Assembly: GCA_035277485.1 (NCBI GenBank)
Contig: DATEKK010000109.1
Location: 89,105 to 153,104, forward strand
Direction: 5' to 3'
Source: JADGGM01 sp035277485
GTDB taxonomy: Bacteria > Gemmatimonadota > Gemmatimonadetes > Gemmatimonadales > Gemmatimonadaceae
Length of the DNA: 64,000 nucleotides
Within the stretch, counting starts at the first letter, position 1. Each line of letters begins with the position of its first letter. The position numbers were made by a program, and so were the translations under genes. The notes below the pieces were generated by a model that had not been told where the DNA came from, searched no databases, and saw only the letters and a list, made by a program, of their open reading frames with translations. Shown piece by piece: positions 9,208 to 20,096 of the stretch.

Positions 9208-9807
9208 GTGCCGCTCTGTAAAGTGTGCGGTCGCCCCGCGGGTTTCTGGAGCGACTGCCATCCTGGCTGCGCCCAAGAGGCGATGCGCGCCGAGATCGAG
9301 CGCTTTCGAGCGCGTGAGAAGGCCGAATTCGAAAGCGGCGCGCGCCAGAGCATCGGCGCTACCGTCTTTTCCTTTGACACGGTAAAGGCTGCGTTCGGTC
9401 ACGAAACACGTCACGTGCGAGTTGGCGCGATCTGTTGGGTGTACCGGCGGCAGATCACACACTGGCTTCAGTTCCCCCCACTCCCGGTTTTCCGCTCGCA
9501 CCACCTCGTGATCCATGCGGCTCAGGCAGACGGCCTAACGTGGGAGCACGTTTCCTTCACGGGCTCCAAGCGAGAGGTGCACCAGTCCATCGTGGAGTTG
9601 ATGAAACGCGTGCCATGGGCGCTGTTCGGCTATACGCGCGAAGCGCGCGCGGCCATGGCGCCGGAGAGGAGCGTCACTACGACGAGAGAAATCCAGGCTC
9701 GGCGAATTCGTATTTCCTCCTCAGCGCCGCACGATGACGTGGAAGCGGCCGTCGCAAAACTGGAGTGCGAGCGGATGCACGATTTCAACGGATTAGAGGG
9801 AGATTGA
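9208..9807 (+). CDS. Hypothetical protein with N-terminal zinc-ribbon-like cysteines
   Basis: I do not recognise this 199-residue protein. Its first 25 residues hold CKVC and a CHPGC cluster, which could form a small zinc site. An Arg/Glu-rich helix follows (about 28-45), then a mixed alpha/beta region with ITHWLQFPPLPVF and HHLVIHAAQADG. There is no signal peptide or membrane segment. GTG at 9208 puts the cysteine motif at the N-terminus as in other zinc-ribbon proteins. The gene stands alone; bases 9041-9207 upstream show nothing definite. Confidence 0.55.
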   Translation: MPLCKVCGRPAGFWSDCHPGCAQEAMRAEIERFRAREKAEFESGARQSIGATVFSFDTVKAAFGHETRHVRVGAICWVYRRQITHWLQFPPLPVFRSHHLVIHAAQADGLTWEHVSFTGSKREVHQSIVELMKRVPWALFGYTREARAAMAPERSVTTTREIQARRIRISSSAPHDDVEAAVAKLECERMHDFNGLEGD

Positions 9808-9847
9808 GCGTCGGAGCCACGCGGAGCCGCTCCGCCAGCACGCCGCA

Positions 9848-10761
9848 CTAGTTTCCGGTCTCGATGTCGCCTTCTGAGACCATCACCGTCTCGCCGCCCA
9901 CCTTGACGCTTCGAATGTCCCCGCCGGCTTTCTCGACCACGATCTCGAGCACACTCGGCCGCCCCATCTCGACACCCTGCTCGACGACCCAGCGCAGCGT
10001 GCCATCGGCCTGTGTGTCTCGCGCCGCGAGATAAGCGCCGAGCGCCGTTGCGGCCGAGCCGGTCGCGGGATCCTCGGGCACGCTCAAGCCCGGCACGAAC
10101 ACGCGCGCGTGCAGGTCGGCGCCCTCGCGCTCGGCGTCGCGCGAGAACACCAGCATCTGCGGCGCCCAGTACGACTTGACCGACGATTCCCAGTGGTCCA
10201 TGCGCACGTGCGCCCGCCTAACGGCGTCCTTGTCCTTGAGCGGCACGATGAGGAACGGCAGCCCGCACGACACGCCCTGCGGCGCGGTCATGCCGCCCTG
10301 AATGTCGGTGGCCTCGAGGCCCAACACATCCGCGATCGCCGAGCGTCCGGGCGTCGGCGGACCGACCTCCGGCGCCTGCGCAGCGGTGAGCTGCGCGAAC
10401 GTCGGCTTGCCGTCCGCCGCGCGGATGAGCACGGGCACGGGGCCCACGCCTTCCTCGAAGACGATGCTCGTCTCGGCGCCGCGGAGCGGCACCCTGCCTA
10501 ACGTGGCCAGCGTGTGCGCCGCGCCGATCGTGGGATGGCCCGCAAACGGCAGCTCGGCGGCCGGCGTGAAGATGCGCAGCCGCTTCGTGTGCTCGCGCTG
10601 CTGCGGCGGATACACGAAGACCGTCTCCGACAGGTTGAACTCGCGCGCGATGCTCTGCAGCGCGTTCTCGGGGATGCCGCTCGCGTCGGGGAACACCGCG
10701 AGCGGATTGCCGCCGAACAATTGATTCGTGAAAACGTCGCAGGTGTAGAACCGTGCCCGCA

Positions 10762-10762
<1 letters not shown>
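9848..10762 (-). CDS. PhzF-family isomerase/epimerase
   Basis: A 304-residue protein of the PhzF/diaminopimelate-epimerase fold. The N-terminal FYTCDVFTNQLFGGNPLAVF, the proton-shuttling Glu46 in FNLSETVFV, GHPTIGAAH and DPATGSAA are all intact. Few members make phenazines; most isomerise small acids or amino-acid derivatives of unknown identity. The ATG overlaps the TGA of pruA (ATGA), so the two are probably translationally coupled. The context therefore suggests a substrate from proline, hydroxyproline or glutamate catabolism, which is an inference. Confidence 0.88.
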
Positions 10763-12498
<1,736 letters not shown>

Positions 12499-12688
12499 GG
12501 GTTCCTCCGTCGGGCCAACGGCGGACACGTGTGTCCCGCCGGGCGCTAAAGATACCGCGCAGGAGTGGGCCCGGCCAACGTGCGCGCCGCTCTGGCCTGA
12601 GCGAACGACGCATGGCATCATACGGCTCCCTTTCGCGTGTCCAGTTTGGTCGCGTGGCGCGCACGTTCCGTCCTTACACCCACCAGCC

Positions 12689-14041
12689 ATGTCTGCGTCC
12701 AAGGTCGAGAGCGGCGGACGACTGCTCCGCGTGTTCGGTGTGGTGTTCGGACTCGCGGTCATTATCGGGAACACAATCGGCGCCGGCATCTGGGCCGCTC
12801 CCGGCGAGATCGCGAGCCGATTGCCGACGCCGGCGTTGTTCTTCGGTGTGTGGGTCGCTGGCGGGCTGTACGCACTGCTCGGCGCACTCAACCTCGCCGA
12901 GCTCGGCGCGATGCTGCCGCGATCGGGCGGGCAATATGTGTTCGCCCGACATGCATTCGGGTCGTACACCGGGTTCGTGATCGGGTGGAGCGACTGGTTG
13001 TCGACGTGCGCGAGCACCGGTGTGGTCTCAATCGTGATCGGCACCTCGGTGGGCGAGTTGATACCGGCGCTGGCGCCCCTATCCAAGTGGGTAGCGATGG
13101 CGACGGTCGTCGTGTTCACGGGCATCCTGTGGCGCGGCCAGCGCACGAGCGGCAAATCCCAGGCGATCACGAGTCTGCTCAAGGGATTGGCGCTCGTGGC
13201 GCTCGTCGCCGCGTGCTTCCTGCTGCGTCCCGGAGCGCCTAACGCGCCCGCCCCGAGCCCCGCGCCGGTGGGCGCCGCGCTATTCGCTGCCATCGTGCTC
13301 TCGATGCAGCGGATCATCTATACGTACGACGGATGGAACGGCGTCGTGTATTTCTCCGAGGAAGTCCATGATCCCGGGCGGGACATTCCGCGCTCCATGC
13401 TTGGCGGCGTGGTGTCGGTGATCGCCGTGTACGTGGTGCTCAACCTCGCGTTCGCGCACGTGCTGGGGCTTTCAGGGATGGCGAACCAGCCGTTGGTCGC
13501 CTCGTCGGCGGCACGGGCGTTGTTCGGCGCGAGCGGCTATACGGTCGTCAGCTGCCTAACGGTGTTGTTGCTCGTGAGCAGCGTGAACGCGCTGCTGCTC
13601 ATGTCGTCGCGGGTTCCGGTGGCGATGAGCCAGGACGGTTTGTTCCCGGCCGCCGCGGCGCGCGTGTCGGAGAACGGGACACCCACGGTTTCGCTCGCAG
13701 CGAGCGCGGCCGTGTCCCTCGTGTTCATTGCAACCGGCGTGTTCGAGACCGTGACGGCGATCGCCGCGTTCTACTTTGTGGCGAATTACATCGTGTCGTT
13801 CTCGGCTTTGTTCGTGCTCAGGCGGCGCGAGCCCGACCGCGCGCGACCCTATCGCGCCTGGGGCTATCCCTGGACCACGGGGTTGGCGTTGGTGGGATCG
13901 GCGGCCTTCCTGATCGCCGCGGTGCTCAGTGACACGACGATGAGCCTGTACGCGCTGGCAGTGCTCGCACTGAGCGGGCCGCTGTACTGGTTCGGCGTGC
14001 GCGTGAGCGCGCGAGTGCAAGCGTCATCGGCCGGCACGTAG
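12689..14041 (+). CDS. APC-family amino-acid permease
   Basis: A 450-residue inner-membrane protein with about twelve hydrophobic helices. The first helix carries the APC substrate-binding GNTIGAGIW motif (residues about 26-34). YDGWNGVVYFSEEVHDPGRDIPRS, in the middle of the protein, is the other family signature. It probably imports amino acids with protons or exchanges them. ATG at 12689 is the natural start; the open frame continues far upstream without coding character. The gene is divergent from pruA, so uptake of proline or a related amino acid for the adjacent catabolic operon is plausible but unproven. The 190 bp between them must hold both promoters. Confidence 0.88.
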   Translation: MSASKVESGGRLLRVFGVVFGLAVIIGNTIGAGIWAAPGEIASRLPTPALFFGVWVAGGLYALLGALNLAELGAMLPRSGGQYVFARHAFGSYTGFVIGWSDWLSTCASTGVVSIVIGTSVGELIPALAPLSKWVAMATVVVFTGILWRGQRTSGKSQAITSLLKGLALVALVAACFLLRPGAPNAPAPSPAPVGAALFAAIVLSMQRIIYTYDGWNGVVYFSEEVHDPGRDIPRSMLGGVVSVIAVYVVLNLAFAHVLGLSGMANQPLVASSAARALFGASGYTVVSCLTVLLLVSSVNALLLMSSRVPVAMSQDGLFPAAAARVSENGTPTVSLAASAAVSLVFIATGVFETVTAIAAFYFVANYIVSFSALFVLRRREPDRARPYRAWGYPWTTGLALVGSAAFLIAAVLSDTTMSLYALAVLALSGPLYWFGVRVSARVQASSAGT

Positions 14042-14063
14042 CTGCCGCGGTTAGATTCCCGAC

Positions 14064-14912
14064 GTGCCCGTCATTTCGAGTCCGACCCGCATCCAGCGCG
14101 TCACATTTCGTCGCGCTGCGTTTCTCGCCGTCGTGACGGCCTGCTGCGCATCCTGTGACCGGCCGCCCTTCACCTGGCGCGAAGCACTGCGCACGCCCAA
14201 CGCACCGAACGCCGGCTGGCGATTGGCAGTGGACGCGCAGGCGAAGCCTGCGTTGGGCATCGCCGCCACCGCACCGTTCGTGACGCCGCCCGGTGCGTGT
14301 CCGAGCTCGATCGTGTTTGCGTTCGCGGGAGCCGGCAACTGGTACGTGGCGTGGTGGCAGCCCCGCGGCGACAGCAGCGCGCAGCTCATGGTGTCGCGCT
14401 CGACGAACGGGGGCGGATCCTGGACCGCGCCGGTCGTGGCCGACAACCGCGACCAGGCGCCGCTCGGCTGCGCGCGGCCTAACCCGGCCATCGCCGCGGA
14501 TTCGGCGAGCGGCTACGTGCATCTGGCGTACTTCATTATGCCGCGTCAGGGCGGGGGCGTGTGGTACACGCATTCGCAGGACCTGGGCGCGACGTGGCAC
14601 GACCCCGTGGGCGTGTTCTACGGCGACGACCCTGCGCATGCGGACGTGGCCGCCCATGGCGATACCGTGCTGGTGGCGTACGAGTACCCCAACGCGGACG
14701 ATGCCCGCGTGGGCGTGGCGGTGTCGTACACCGCCGGCCACGTGTTCGCGGCGCGGATGCCCGTGTCGGCGGGCACCGAGCGGGCGAGCGATCCGCGCAT
14801 TGCGTTAGGCGGCGGCGTGGTCGCGGTGGGATGGACGTCGGGCGACCCCACCGGCGGCCGCGGCGCGGCGTTCACGGTAGTCGACGTGGCTCCGTTAGGC
14901 ACCGCCAAGTGA
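14064..14912 (+). CDS. Exported lipoprotein with sialidase-like (BNR) repeats
   Basis: A 282-residue protein with an N-terminal signal (RAAFLAVVTACCASC) that offers lipoprotein cleavage sites at its cysteines. The mature part has Asp-box-like motifs (SRSTNGGGSWTAP and HSQDLGATWHDP), typical of beta-propellers of the sialidase/BNR fold. The catalytic arginines and Asp/Glu of true sialidases cannot be recognised, so enzymatic function is doubtful and binding is possible. GTG at 14064 is used, only 22 bp after the permease gene. Confidence 0.65.
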   Translation: MPVISSPTRIQRVTFRRAAFLAVVTACCASCDRPPFTWREALRTPNAPNAGWRLAVDAQAKPALGIAATAPFVTPPGACPSSIVFAFAGAGNWYVAWWQPRGDSSAQLMVSRSTNGGGSWTAPVVADNRDQAPLGCARPNPAIAADSASGYVHLAYFIMPRQGGGVWYTHSQDLGATWHDPVGVFYGDDPAHADVAAHGDTVLVAYEYPNADDARVGVAVSYTAGHVFAARMPVSAGTERASDPRIALGGGVVAVGWTSGDPTGGRGAAFTVVDVAPLGTAK

Positions 14913-14931
14913 TCGGGGAGAGGGAGCGCTG

Positions 14932-15609
14932 ATGCGCGTGGTGCTCGCCGACGACGATCCGGTGATGCAACGGCTTCTCCGCGGCGCCCTCGAGCGCCGC
15001 GGCCACGACGTGGTCGTGACCGCCGATGGCGATGCCGCATGGACCGCCATCGAGGGCGACCCGCCGCCGCTCGCGGTGCTCGACTGGAACATGCCGGTGG
15101 TCGACGGCCTCGAGGTGTGCCGCCGCGCGCGAGCCGGCGACGCGACGCGCAACACGTTTCTGCTCGTCGTGACGGGACGCGACACCCCCGAAGACGTGCA
15201 GGCCGCGCTCGAGGCGGGCGCCGACGATTACTTGATGAAGCCGCTCGATCCCGCGCAGCTCATGGCGCGACTCGCCATCGCCGAACGCCGCATCGTGCTC
15301 GACGCCGAACGCCGCGATGCCGTGGACAAGCTCGCGCGTGCGCAATGGCTGGCGGGCATCGGCGAAACCGCGATCGCGGTGCAGCACGAAGTGAACAATC
15401 CGCTCATGGCGCTCATGATCGAAGCCCAGTCGCTGGCGGCGATCGCGGGCGCCGACGCGGAGCTCCGCGCGCTCGGCGAATCCATCCACGCGCAGAGCGC
15501 GCGCATCGCGACCATCGTCAAGCGGTTAGGCGAGCTCCAGGATCCGCGCAGCGTCGAGTACCTGCAGGGCGGGTCGCGCATGATCGACCTCTCGTCGGAC
15601 GGCTCCTGA
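14932..15609 (+). CDS. Response-regulator receiver fused to a histidine phosphotransfer-like helix domain
   Basis: A 225-residue protein. Residues 1-120 are a complete receiver domain: acidic DDD near residues 5-7, phospho-acceptor Asp51 in VLDWNMP, and the conserved MKPLD lysine region. Residues about 125-205 look like a HisKA dimerisation domain with His152 in QHEVNNPLMALM, but the ATPase domain is absent. The protein could pass phosphate between an external kinase and other regulators, or be a remnant of a hybrid kinase. Its TGA is immediately followed by the ATG of nfo, so the two are probably cotranscribed. Confidence 0.85.
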   Translation: MRVVLADDDPVMQRLLRGALERRGHDVVVTADGDAAWTAIEGDPPPLAVLDWNMPVVDGLEVCRRARAGDATRNTFLLVVTGRDTPEDVQAALEAGADDYLMKPLDPAQLMARLAIAERRIVLDAERRDAVDKLARAQWLAGIGETAIAVQHEVNNPLMALMIEAQSLAAIAGADAELRALGESIHAQSARIATIVKRLGELQDPRSVEYLQGGSRMIDLSSDGS

Positions 15610-16536
15610 ATGCCTAACGGAACCAGCGGCGCGGCGCGCCGGTTCATCTTCGGCGCGCACGCGTCGGACGAGGGCGGTATTCAGACCGCCGTGTTGCGCG
15701 CGGCCGCCGCGGGCATGGACGCGCTGCAGCTCTTCACCGCGATTCCCACCTACTACGGCGACAAGTCGTCCATTCGCGACGAGCGCGTCGACCGGTTTCG
15801 CGGCGCGGTCGCGTCGACCGGATTCAACGCGGCCTTGATCCAAGTACACGCCGCGTACGTCCTCAACACCGCAACGGCCGACGAGCAGAAATGGAGCCGG
15901 TCGGCGGCGGGGCTCGCGAAAGAGCTCGAGCGGTCCACCGCGCTCGGCGTCGGTGCTGTGTGTTTCCACCCGGGCGCCGCGTTGGGCGGCGATCCGGACG
16001 CGGCCACGGCGCGCGTCGCGCGAGCGATGACGCAGGCGCTCGAGAAAGTGCCCGGCCCGGTACGTCTTCTCGTCGAGAACACGGCCGGCGCGGGTCTCAC
16101 CGTTGGTCGCACGCCACACGAAGTCGGTTCCATTCTCGCCGATATTCCGTCGCAGCTGCGCAGCCGCGTGGGCTACGGTCTCGATACCTGCCACCTGTTT
16201 GCGGCCGGACACGACATCGCGTCGTCCGCCGAGGCCCAGCGGGCTGTACTGGATGCGTTCGAGTCGGCCTGCGGCGAGCCGCCGTCGTTTTTCCACTTGA
16301 ACGACAGCGAGGGCGCGCAGGGCTCGAATCGCGACCGGCACGCCCTGTTGGGACAGGGGAAGATCGGGATCGAGCCGTTCCGGTGGCTCCTGGCCGACCG
16401 CCGAGCCTTGGGCGTCCCATTGATTCTCGAAACGCCGCATCGCGAGGAGCCGGTGTCCGAGGACAATCTCGCACCGGACCCGAACGATGTCGAAATGTTG
16501 CAACTCTTGCGATCGATGGGCTTGTCCAAGGCCTGA
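15610..16536 (+). CDS. nfo: Deoxyribonuclease IV (AP endonuclease)
   Basis: A 308-residue TIM-barrel endonuclease that cuts 5' of abasic sites in base-excision repair. The metal-site signatures are present: FGAHASDEGG near the N-terminus, VLLVEN-type glutamate (RLLVENTAGAG), GYGLDTCHLFAAGHDI, and HLNDSEGAQGSNRDRHALLGQG with its His and Asp ligands. The length is normal. It abuts the receiver gene with no spacing. After the stop, 16537-16722 holds no gene; a short GGACA-like sequence lies near 16608. Confidence 0.93.
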   Translation: MPNGTSGAARRFIFGAHASDEGGIQTAVLRAAAAGMDALQLFTAIPTYYGDKSSIRDERVDRFRGAVASTGFNAALIQVHAAYVLNTATADEQKWSRSAAGLAKELERSTALGVGAVCFHPGAALGGDPDAATARVARAMTQALEKVPGPVRLLVENTAGAGLTVGRTPHEVGSILADIPSQLRSRVGYGLDTCHLFAAGHDIASSAEAQRAVLDAFESACGEPPSFFHLNDSEGAQGSNRDRHALLGQGKIGIEPFRWLLADRRALGVPLILETPHREEPVSEDNLAPDPNDVEMLQLLRSMGLSKA

Positions 16537-16722
16537 CGTCCCGGCGAAACTGCATTTTGTCGGGCGTCGTATGTAAACCAAGTAGAGCGTCGCGGCGTCC
16601 AAACGAAGTCCGGACACCGTCCGGTGTTGGTCAGTTCGCGCGCCGCCGATAGTTACGTTGCGCATTGTCGGATAGCGGTCCGTTTTGTGCGCCAACGCGC
16701 GCGCTCCGATCACGAGGATAGC

Positions 16723-18456
16723 ATGGCCAAGAGTCCGCCGCGTCCGACGTCGACAGCCTCCGCGGCCCCGCTCGTCGCGGTCCTGCTGCTGACGCTCGTC
16801 GTCGCCGGCGCGATTACGTGGGTGGCGTGGCTCTCGACCAGCTCGCACCGCGCCGCGGCCGAAGATGCCATGCGCGACTACGCGGAATTCGCGGCGGCGA
16901 ATTTCACCGACGCGGCGGGGAAAGCGCTGTACGGCGGCTCCATGGCCATTCTCTCCTCGGTGGGTGCGGGCTCGGCGACGATGGAAGCCGACCACGTGTA
17001 TCCGCTGTCCACGTTGCGCAAGGCTGCGGGCGAGATGCGCGACTGGGGTTGGATGTACGTCCCGTCGCCGAGCTACGTGTTCAGCTACGATCTCGCGACG
17101 CACAAGATGGACGTGAGCGGCGAGACCATGCCGAACGATCGGGAGCAGGGGCGACTGCTCGACTCGTTGCGAGCGAACTTCGACACCGTCACCGCAACGT
17201 CAGAGGGTGCCGGGCCGCACGATCGAGCGCTCTGGGTGATGGCGGACAGCTCGTCGCACGGCACGGAGATTTTTTTGATGGTGTACATCCACGGCGTGCA
17301 CGCGACGCCGGACATGGTGTACGGCTTTTCGATCGTGTTCCACACCTATGCGCAGACGGTGCTCCCGCAACTGGCACAGGCGACGCCGCTGGTGCCGCGG
17401 TCGCTGAGCCACGGTCTGCCTAACGATTCGCTGTTGTCGGTCACCGTGCGCGACGCCGGCGGCCGCGTGATGTATCAGTCGCCGGCCACCGGTCTCACGG
17501 CGTTCGGCGCCACGCAGCAGCTGTGGCGGTTCGCCGGGGTCGGCCCGACCGTGCAAATCGCCGTTCGCCAGCAAGCGGCGGACATGCTCCTGCGCGGCGG
17601 CATTCCGCGCAACCGGGTGCCGCTCCTGATCGCGCTTCTGCTCTGCACCGGCGCGCTGGTGGTCGTGGCGTTCCACCTCTCGAGGCGCGCCGAGGAACTC
17701 GCGCACCTGCGCGCGGATTTTACCTCGAGCATGTCGCACGAGCTGCGGACCCCGCTGGCGCAGATCGTGTTGTTCGCGGAATCGCTGTCGTTCGGCCGGG
17801 TGACCACGGAGCGGGGACGGAGCGATGCGCTACGTGTGATTCTGCGCGAGGCGCGACGGCTGGGTCACCTGGTGGACAACGTGCTGCTCTTCTCGCGCAC
17901 CGAGCGTCGCGCGACACACGTGTCGGCGCAAGCGAGGCCGCTGGCGCCGTTGGTTCGTGAGATCGTCGAGTCGTTCGAGCCGCTGGCGAAAGTGCGCCAG
18001 ACGACGCTCCGATTGGCGTTGGACGAGCGCGTGGTAGCGCCCGCGGATGAAGGAGCCATACGACAGATCCTGCTCAATTTGCTGGACAACGCGGTGAAGT
18101 ATGGTCCGGATGGTCAAACGGTTGCCGTTAGTCTCAGCCTCGAGCGGAATCGCGCCGTCTTGTGCGTTGACGACGAAGGCGATGGGGTGCCGGAGTCGGA
18201 GAGCAAACGAATCTGGGATCCCTTTGTACGGCTGCACAGCGGGGAGTATTCCGTGTCCACAGGGAGCGGCATCGGGCTCTCGGTGGTGCGGCAGTTGGTG
18301 ACGCTGCACGGAGGCACGTGCCGCGTGGACGAGGCGCCGTCCGGTGGCGCGCGGTTCGTGGTGGAGTTACCCGGTGCTCGCGTCGGAGGCGGAGAGGGAG
18401 GAGCGGGGAGCACATCGCCCGAAGGAGGAACGCATGATCTCGCTGCCGCACGATAG
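16723..18456 (+). CDS. Transmembrane sensor histidine kinase
   Basis: A 577-residue kinase. One hydrophobic helix at about 19-40, a periplasmic sensor region of some 255 residues without a recognised domain, and a second helix at about 299-319. Then come the HisKA domain with phospho-accepting His339 (SMSHELRTPLAQ) and an HATPase domain with NLLDNAVKYG, VDDEGDGVP and GIGLSVVRQL. ATG at 16723 follows a GAGG site; an upstream GTG at 16624 is in frame but less likely. The 3' end overlaps the leader of the OmpR-type regulator gene, its evident partner. Confidence 0.92.
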   Translation: MAKSPPRPTSTASAAPLVAVLLLTLVVAGAITWVAWLSTSSHRAAAEDAMRDYAEFAAANFTDAAGKALYGGSMAILSSVGAGSATMEADHVYPLSTLRKAAGEMRDWGWMYVPSPSYVFSYDLATHKMDVSGETMPNDREQGRLLDSLRANFDTVTATSEGAGPHDRALWVMADSSSHGTEIFLMVYIHGVHATPDMVYGFSIVFHTYAQTVLPQLAQATPLVPRSLSHGLPNDSLLSVTVRDAGGRVMYQSPATGLTAFGATQQLWRFAGVGPTVQIAVRQQAADMLLRGGIPRNRVPLLIALLLCTGALVVVAFHLSRRAEELAHLRADFTSSMSHELRTPLAQIVLFAESLSFGRVTTERGRSDALRVILREARRLGHLVDNVLLFSRTERRATHVSAQARPLAPLVREIVESFEPLAKVRQTTLRLALDERVVAPADEGAIRQILLNLLDNAVKYGPDGQTVAVSLSLERNRAVLCVDDEGDGVPESESKRIWDPFVRLHSGEYSVSTGSGIGLSVVRQLVTLHGGTCRVDEAPSGGARFVVELPGARVGGGEGGAGSTSPEGGTHDLAAAR

Positions 18457-18493
18457 TACGAGTCAGGGAGTTGCAACGAGCCAGGGAGTTCGC

Positions 18494-19192
18494 ATGCACC
18501 GCATCCTGATCGTCGAAGACAACGCCGATCTCGCGACGGGTCTCAAGACCAACCTCGAGCTCGAAGGATACGACGTGTCGATCGCCGGCGATGGCGTGAA
18601 AGGACTATCGCAAGCGCGCGCGGTGCATCCCGATCTCATCATGCTCGACCTCATGCTGCCAAAGCTCGATGGATATCGGTTGCTGCGGTTGCTCAGGCAG
18701 GATGGATTCGGCGGACCGGTGCTGGTGCTCACGGCGCGCGGCGATGAAGCCGACAAGGTGCGCGGCTTCCGCTGGGGCGCCGACGACTACGTCACCAAGC
18801 CGTTCAGCTTGATGGAGCTGCTGGCGCGCGTGGAGGCGCTGCTGCGCCGCAGTGCGGCATCGCCAATGCCTGTTACGCCCAAGGTGGCGCCGCCGCCCGT
18901 GCGCTTCGGCGAGGTGGAAGTGCGGCCGGCCACGCACGAGGTGCTGCGCTCCGGCGAGCCGGTGCCGCTTCGGCCAAAGGAGTTCGACTTGATCATGGCG
19001 CTCATTCAGCGCAACGGTCAGGTGGCGTCGCGTCTCGAGCTGCTGCACGAGGTGTGGGGCTACGATGCGGAAATCGTGAGCCGCACGGTGGACACGCACA
19101 TGGCCGAGCTGCGCCGCAAGCTGGAGCGCGATCCCGGCTCGCCGCGCCATCTCCTAACGGTGCGGAAAACGGGCTACCGGTTGCAAGTGTAA
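18494..19192 (+). CDS. OmpR/PhoB-type response regulator
   Basis: A 232-residue regulator with receiver Asp52 (MLDLMLPKLDG), DDYVTKPFS around the conserved lysine, and a C-terminal winged helix ending TVRKTGYRLQV. It is the likely partner of the kinase just upstream. Two starts are possible. ATG 18494 (GGGAG five bases upstream) gives the usual receiver N-terminus. In-frame ATG 18434, inside the kinase gene, has a better GGAGGA site and would add 20 residues. The two ribosome sites lie near a short imperfect duplication (CAGGGAGTT twice), so both could be used. Confidence 0.92.
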   Translation: MHRILIVEDNADLATGLKTNLELEGYDVSIAGDGVKGLSQARAVHPDLIMLDLMLPKLDGYRLLRLLRQDGFGGPVLVLTARGDEADKVRGFRWGADDYVTKPFSLMELLARVEALLRRSAASPMPVTPKVAPPPVRFGEVEVRPATHEVLRSGEPVPLRPKEFDLIMALIQRNGQVASRLELLHEVWGYDAEIVSRTVDTHMAELRRKLERDPGSPRHLLTVRKTGYRLQV

Positions 19193-19240
19193 GGCGGAGA
19201 AAGCGCGAACAGAGCCGGATAAAATCGGACCGTTCGGGTG
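19193..19240. repeat. Degenerate copy of the GGACA repeat family
   Basis: The segment between the convergent regulator and anti-sigma genes aligns, with about a quarter mismatches, to the left arm of the inverted repeat at 26800-26845, including an identical run CAGAGCCGGA and a closing CGGACCGTTCGG. It fills almost the whole intergenic gap and may serve as a bidirectional termination region. Confidence 0.45.
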
Positions 19241-19253
19241 TAGCGGAAAGTGC

Positions 19254-20096
19254 TTACTGCGCGGTCCCGACCAACACGGGAGTGGTCGTTGGTTGGGGCG
19301 ATCCGCCGGATGGCTCGTCGGTTACGGCAATTGCGGCGAGCGAATCTTTCGGCAGCGAGTAGTGCGCGATCACGAGCGCGTCGCCCGACGCGCTCGTCGC
19401 GAACACGCCGGCGCTGATCTTCCGTTGGGCACGCGTGATGAGCCACAGCTGGTACGTCCGGTTGGGCGCGGCGTGCGGCAGGTTATGGGCGACGAACGTC
19501 CACTGACCCGTCACCTGATCCCAGAACATCTTCCCCGACGGCTGACGCGTACTCGGCGCTCCAGCTTCGATCACCTGGACGTCGGCTCCCGTCATCGCAT
19601 CGAGTAGGGCCTGTCGGTCTGCCAACGCCGAGTCGCGCGCGGCGATTTCGCGCTCGAAACTCCGTTGGGCAGCGAGCAGCCGCTGCGTGTCGCGTTGCAG
19701 TGCGTTCGCGCGCTCACCAGCGGACACAGCCCAGAGTGCGAGCGCGATGCCGACCACTACGATCGCGGCGGCGGCCGCGAGACGTGCGGTCGAAAACTGC
19801 GTAAGGCGACGCGGCTGCATTGAAATTGTCGCTGGCTTAGGCGTCGGCGCGGCCGGTTGGGCGCGCTCGGTCGCGCGCGCGAGCAAGTGCGCGCGCACCC
19901 GCGCCTGTCGAGCGGGATCCATCGGCATCTCGGGCGCGAGGTGCGTCATGCTGTATGCCACATCGCGCAGCTCGCCCAACTCTCGCGCGCACTCGTCGCA
20001 CTCGGCGACGTGCGCGAGGATCGCATCGCGCTCCTGGCTCGATGTCGCGTCGAGCGACAGCGCGGCGAGCAGCTCCTGCGCTTCGGCGTGCGTCAT
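19254..20096 (-). CDS. RskA-type anti-sigma factor
   Basis: A 280-residue membrane protein. The N-terminal cytoplasmic part carries a zinc-binding His29-Cys33-Cys36 motif (HVAECDEC) that grips an ECF sigma factor. A helix at about 107-128 spans the membrane, a coiled region follows (about 130-165), and the outer C-terminal domain (about 175-275) with AAPNRTYQLWLI is of the anti-sigma-K type. Its ATG overlaps the TGA of the sigma gene (ATGA), which ensures balanced synthesis. Confidence 0.92.
   Translation of the reverse strand: MTHAEAQELLAALSLDATSSQERDAILAHVAECDECARELGELRDVAYSMTHLAPEMPMDPARQARVRAHLLARATERAQPAAPTPKPATISMQPRRLTQFSTARLAAAAAIVVVGIALALWAVSAGERANALQRDTQRLLAAQRSFEREIAARDSALADRQALLDAMTGADVQVIEAGAPSTRQPSGKMFWDQVTGQWTFVAHNLPHAAPNRTYQLWLITRAQRKISAGVFATSASGDALVIAHYSLPKDSLAAIAVTDEPSGGSPQPTTTPVLVGTAQ

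Noticed and set aside
9793..9847. Terminator between the 9208 gene and phzF-family gene
   Set aside because: A short palindrome GCGGAGC-C-GCTCCGC is visible but has a one-base loop and no T tract.
12499..13317. Long open frame extending pruA by 273 codons on the minus strand
   Set aside because: It lies opposite the amino-acid permease gene, has no family similarity, and a perfect ribosome site precedes the ATG at 12498.
15526..17103. 525-codon open frame on the minus strand opposite nfo and the kinase
   Set aside because: Composition is typical of an antisense shadow, and both genes on the plus strand have clear catalytic motifs.
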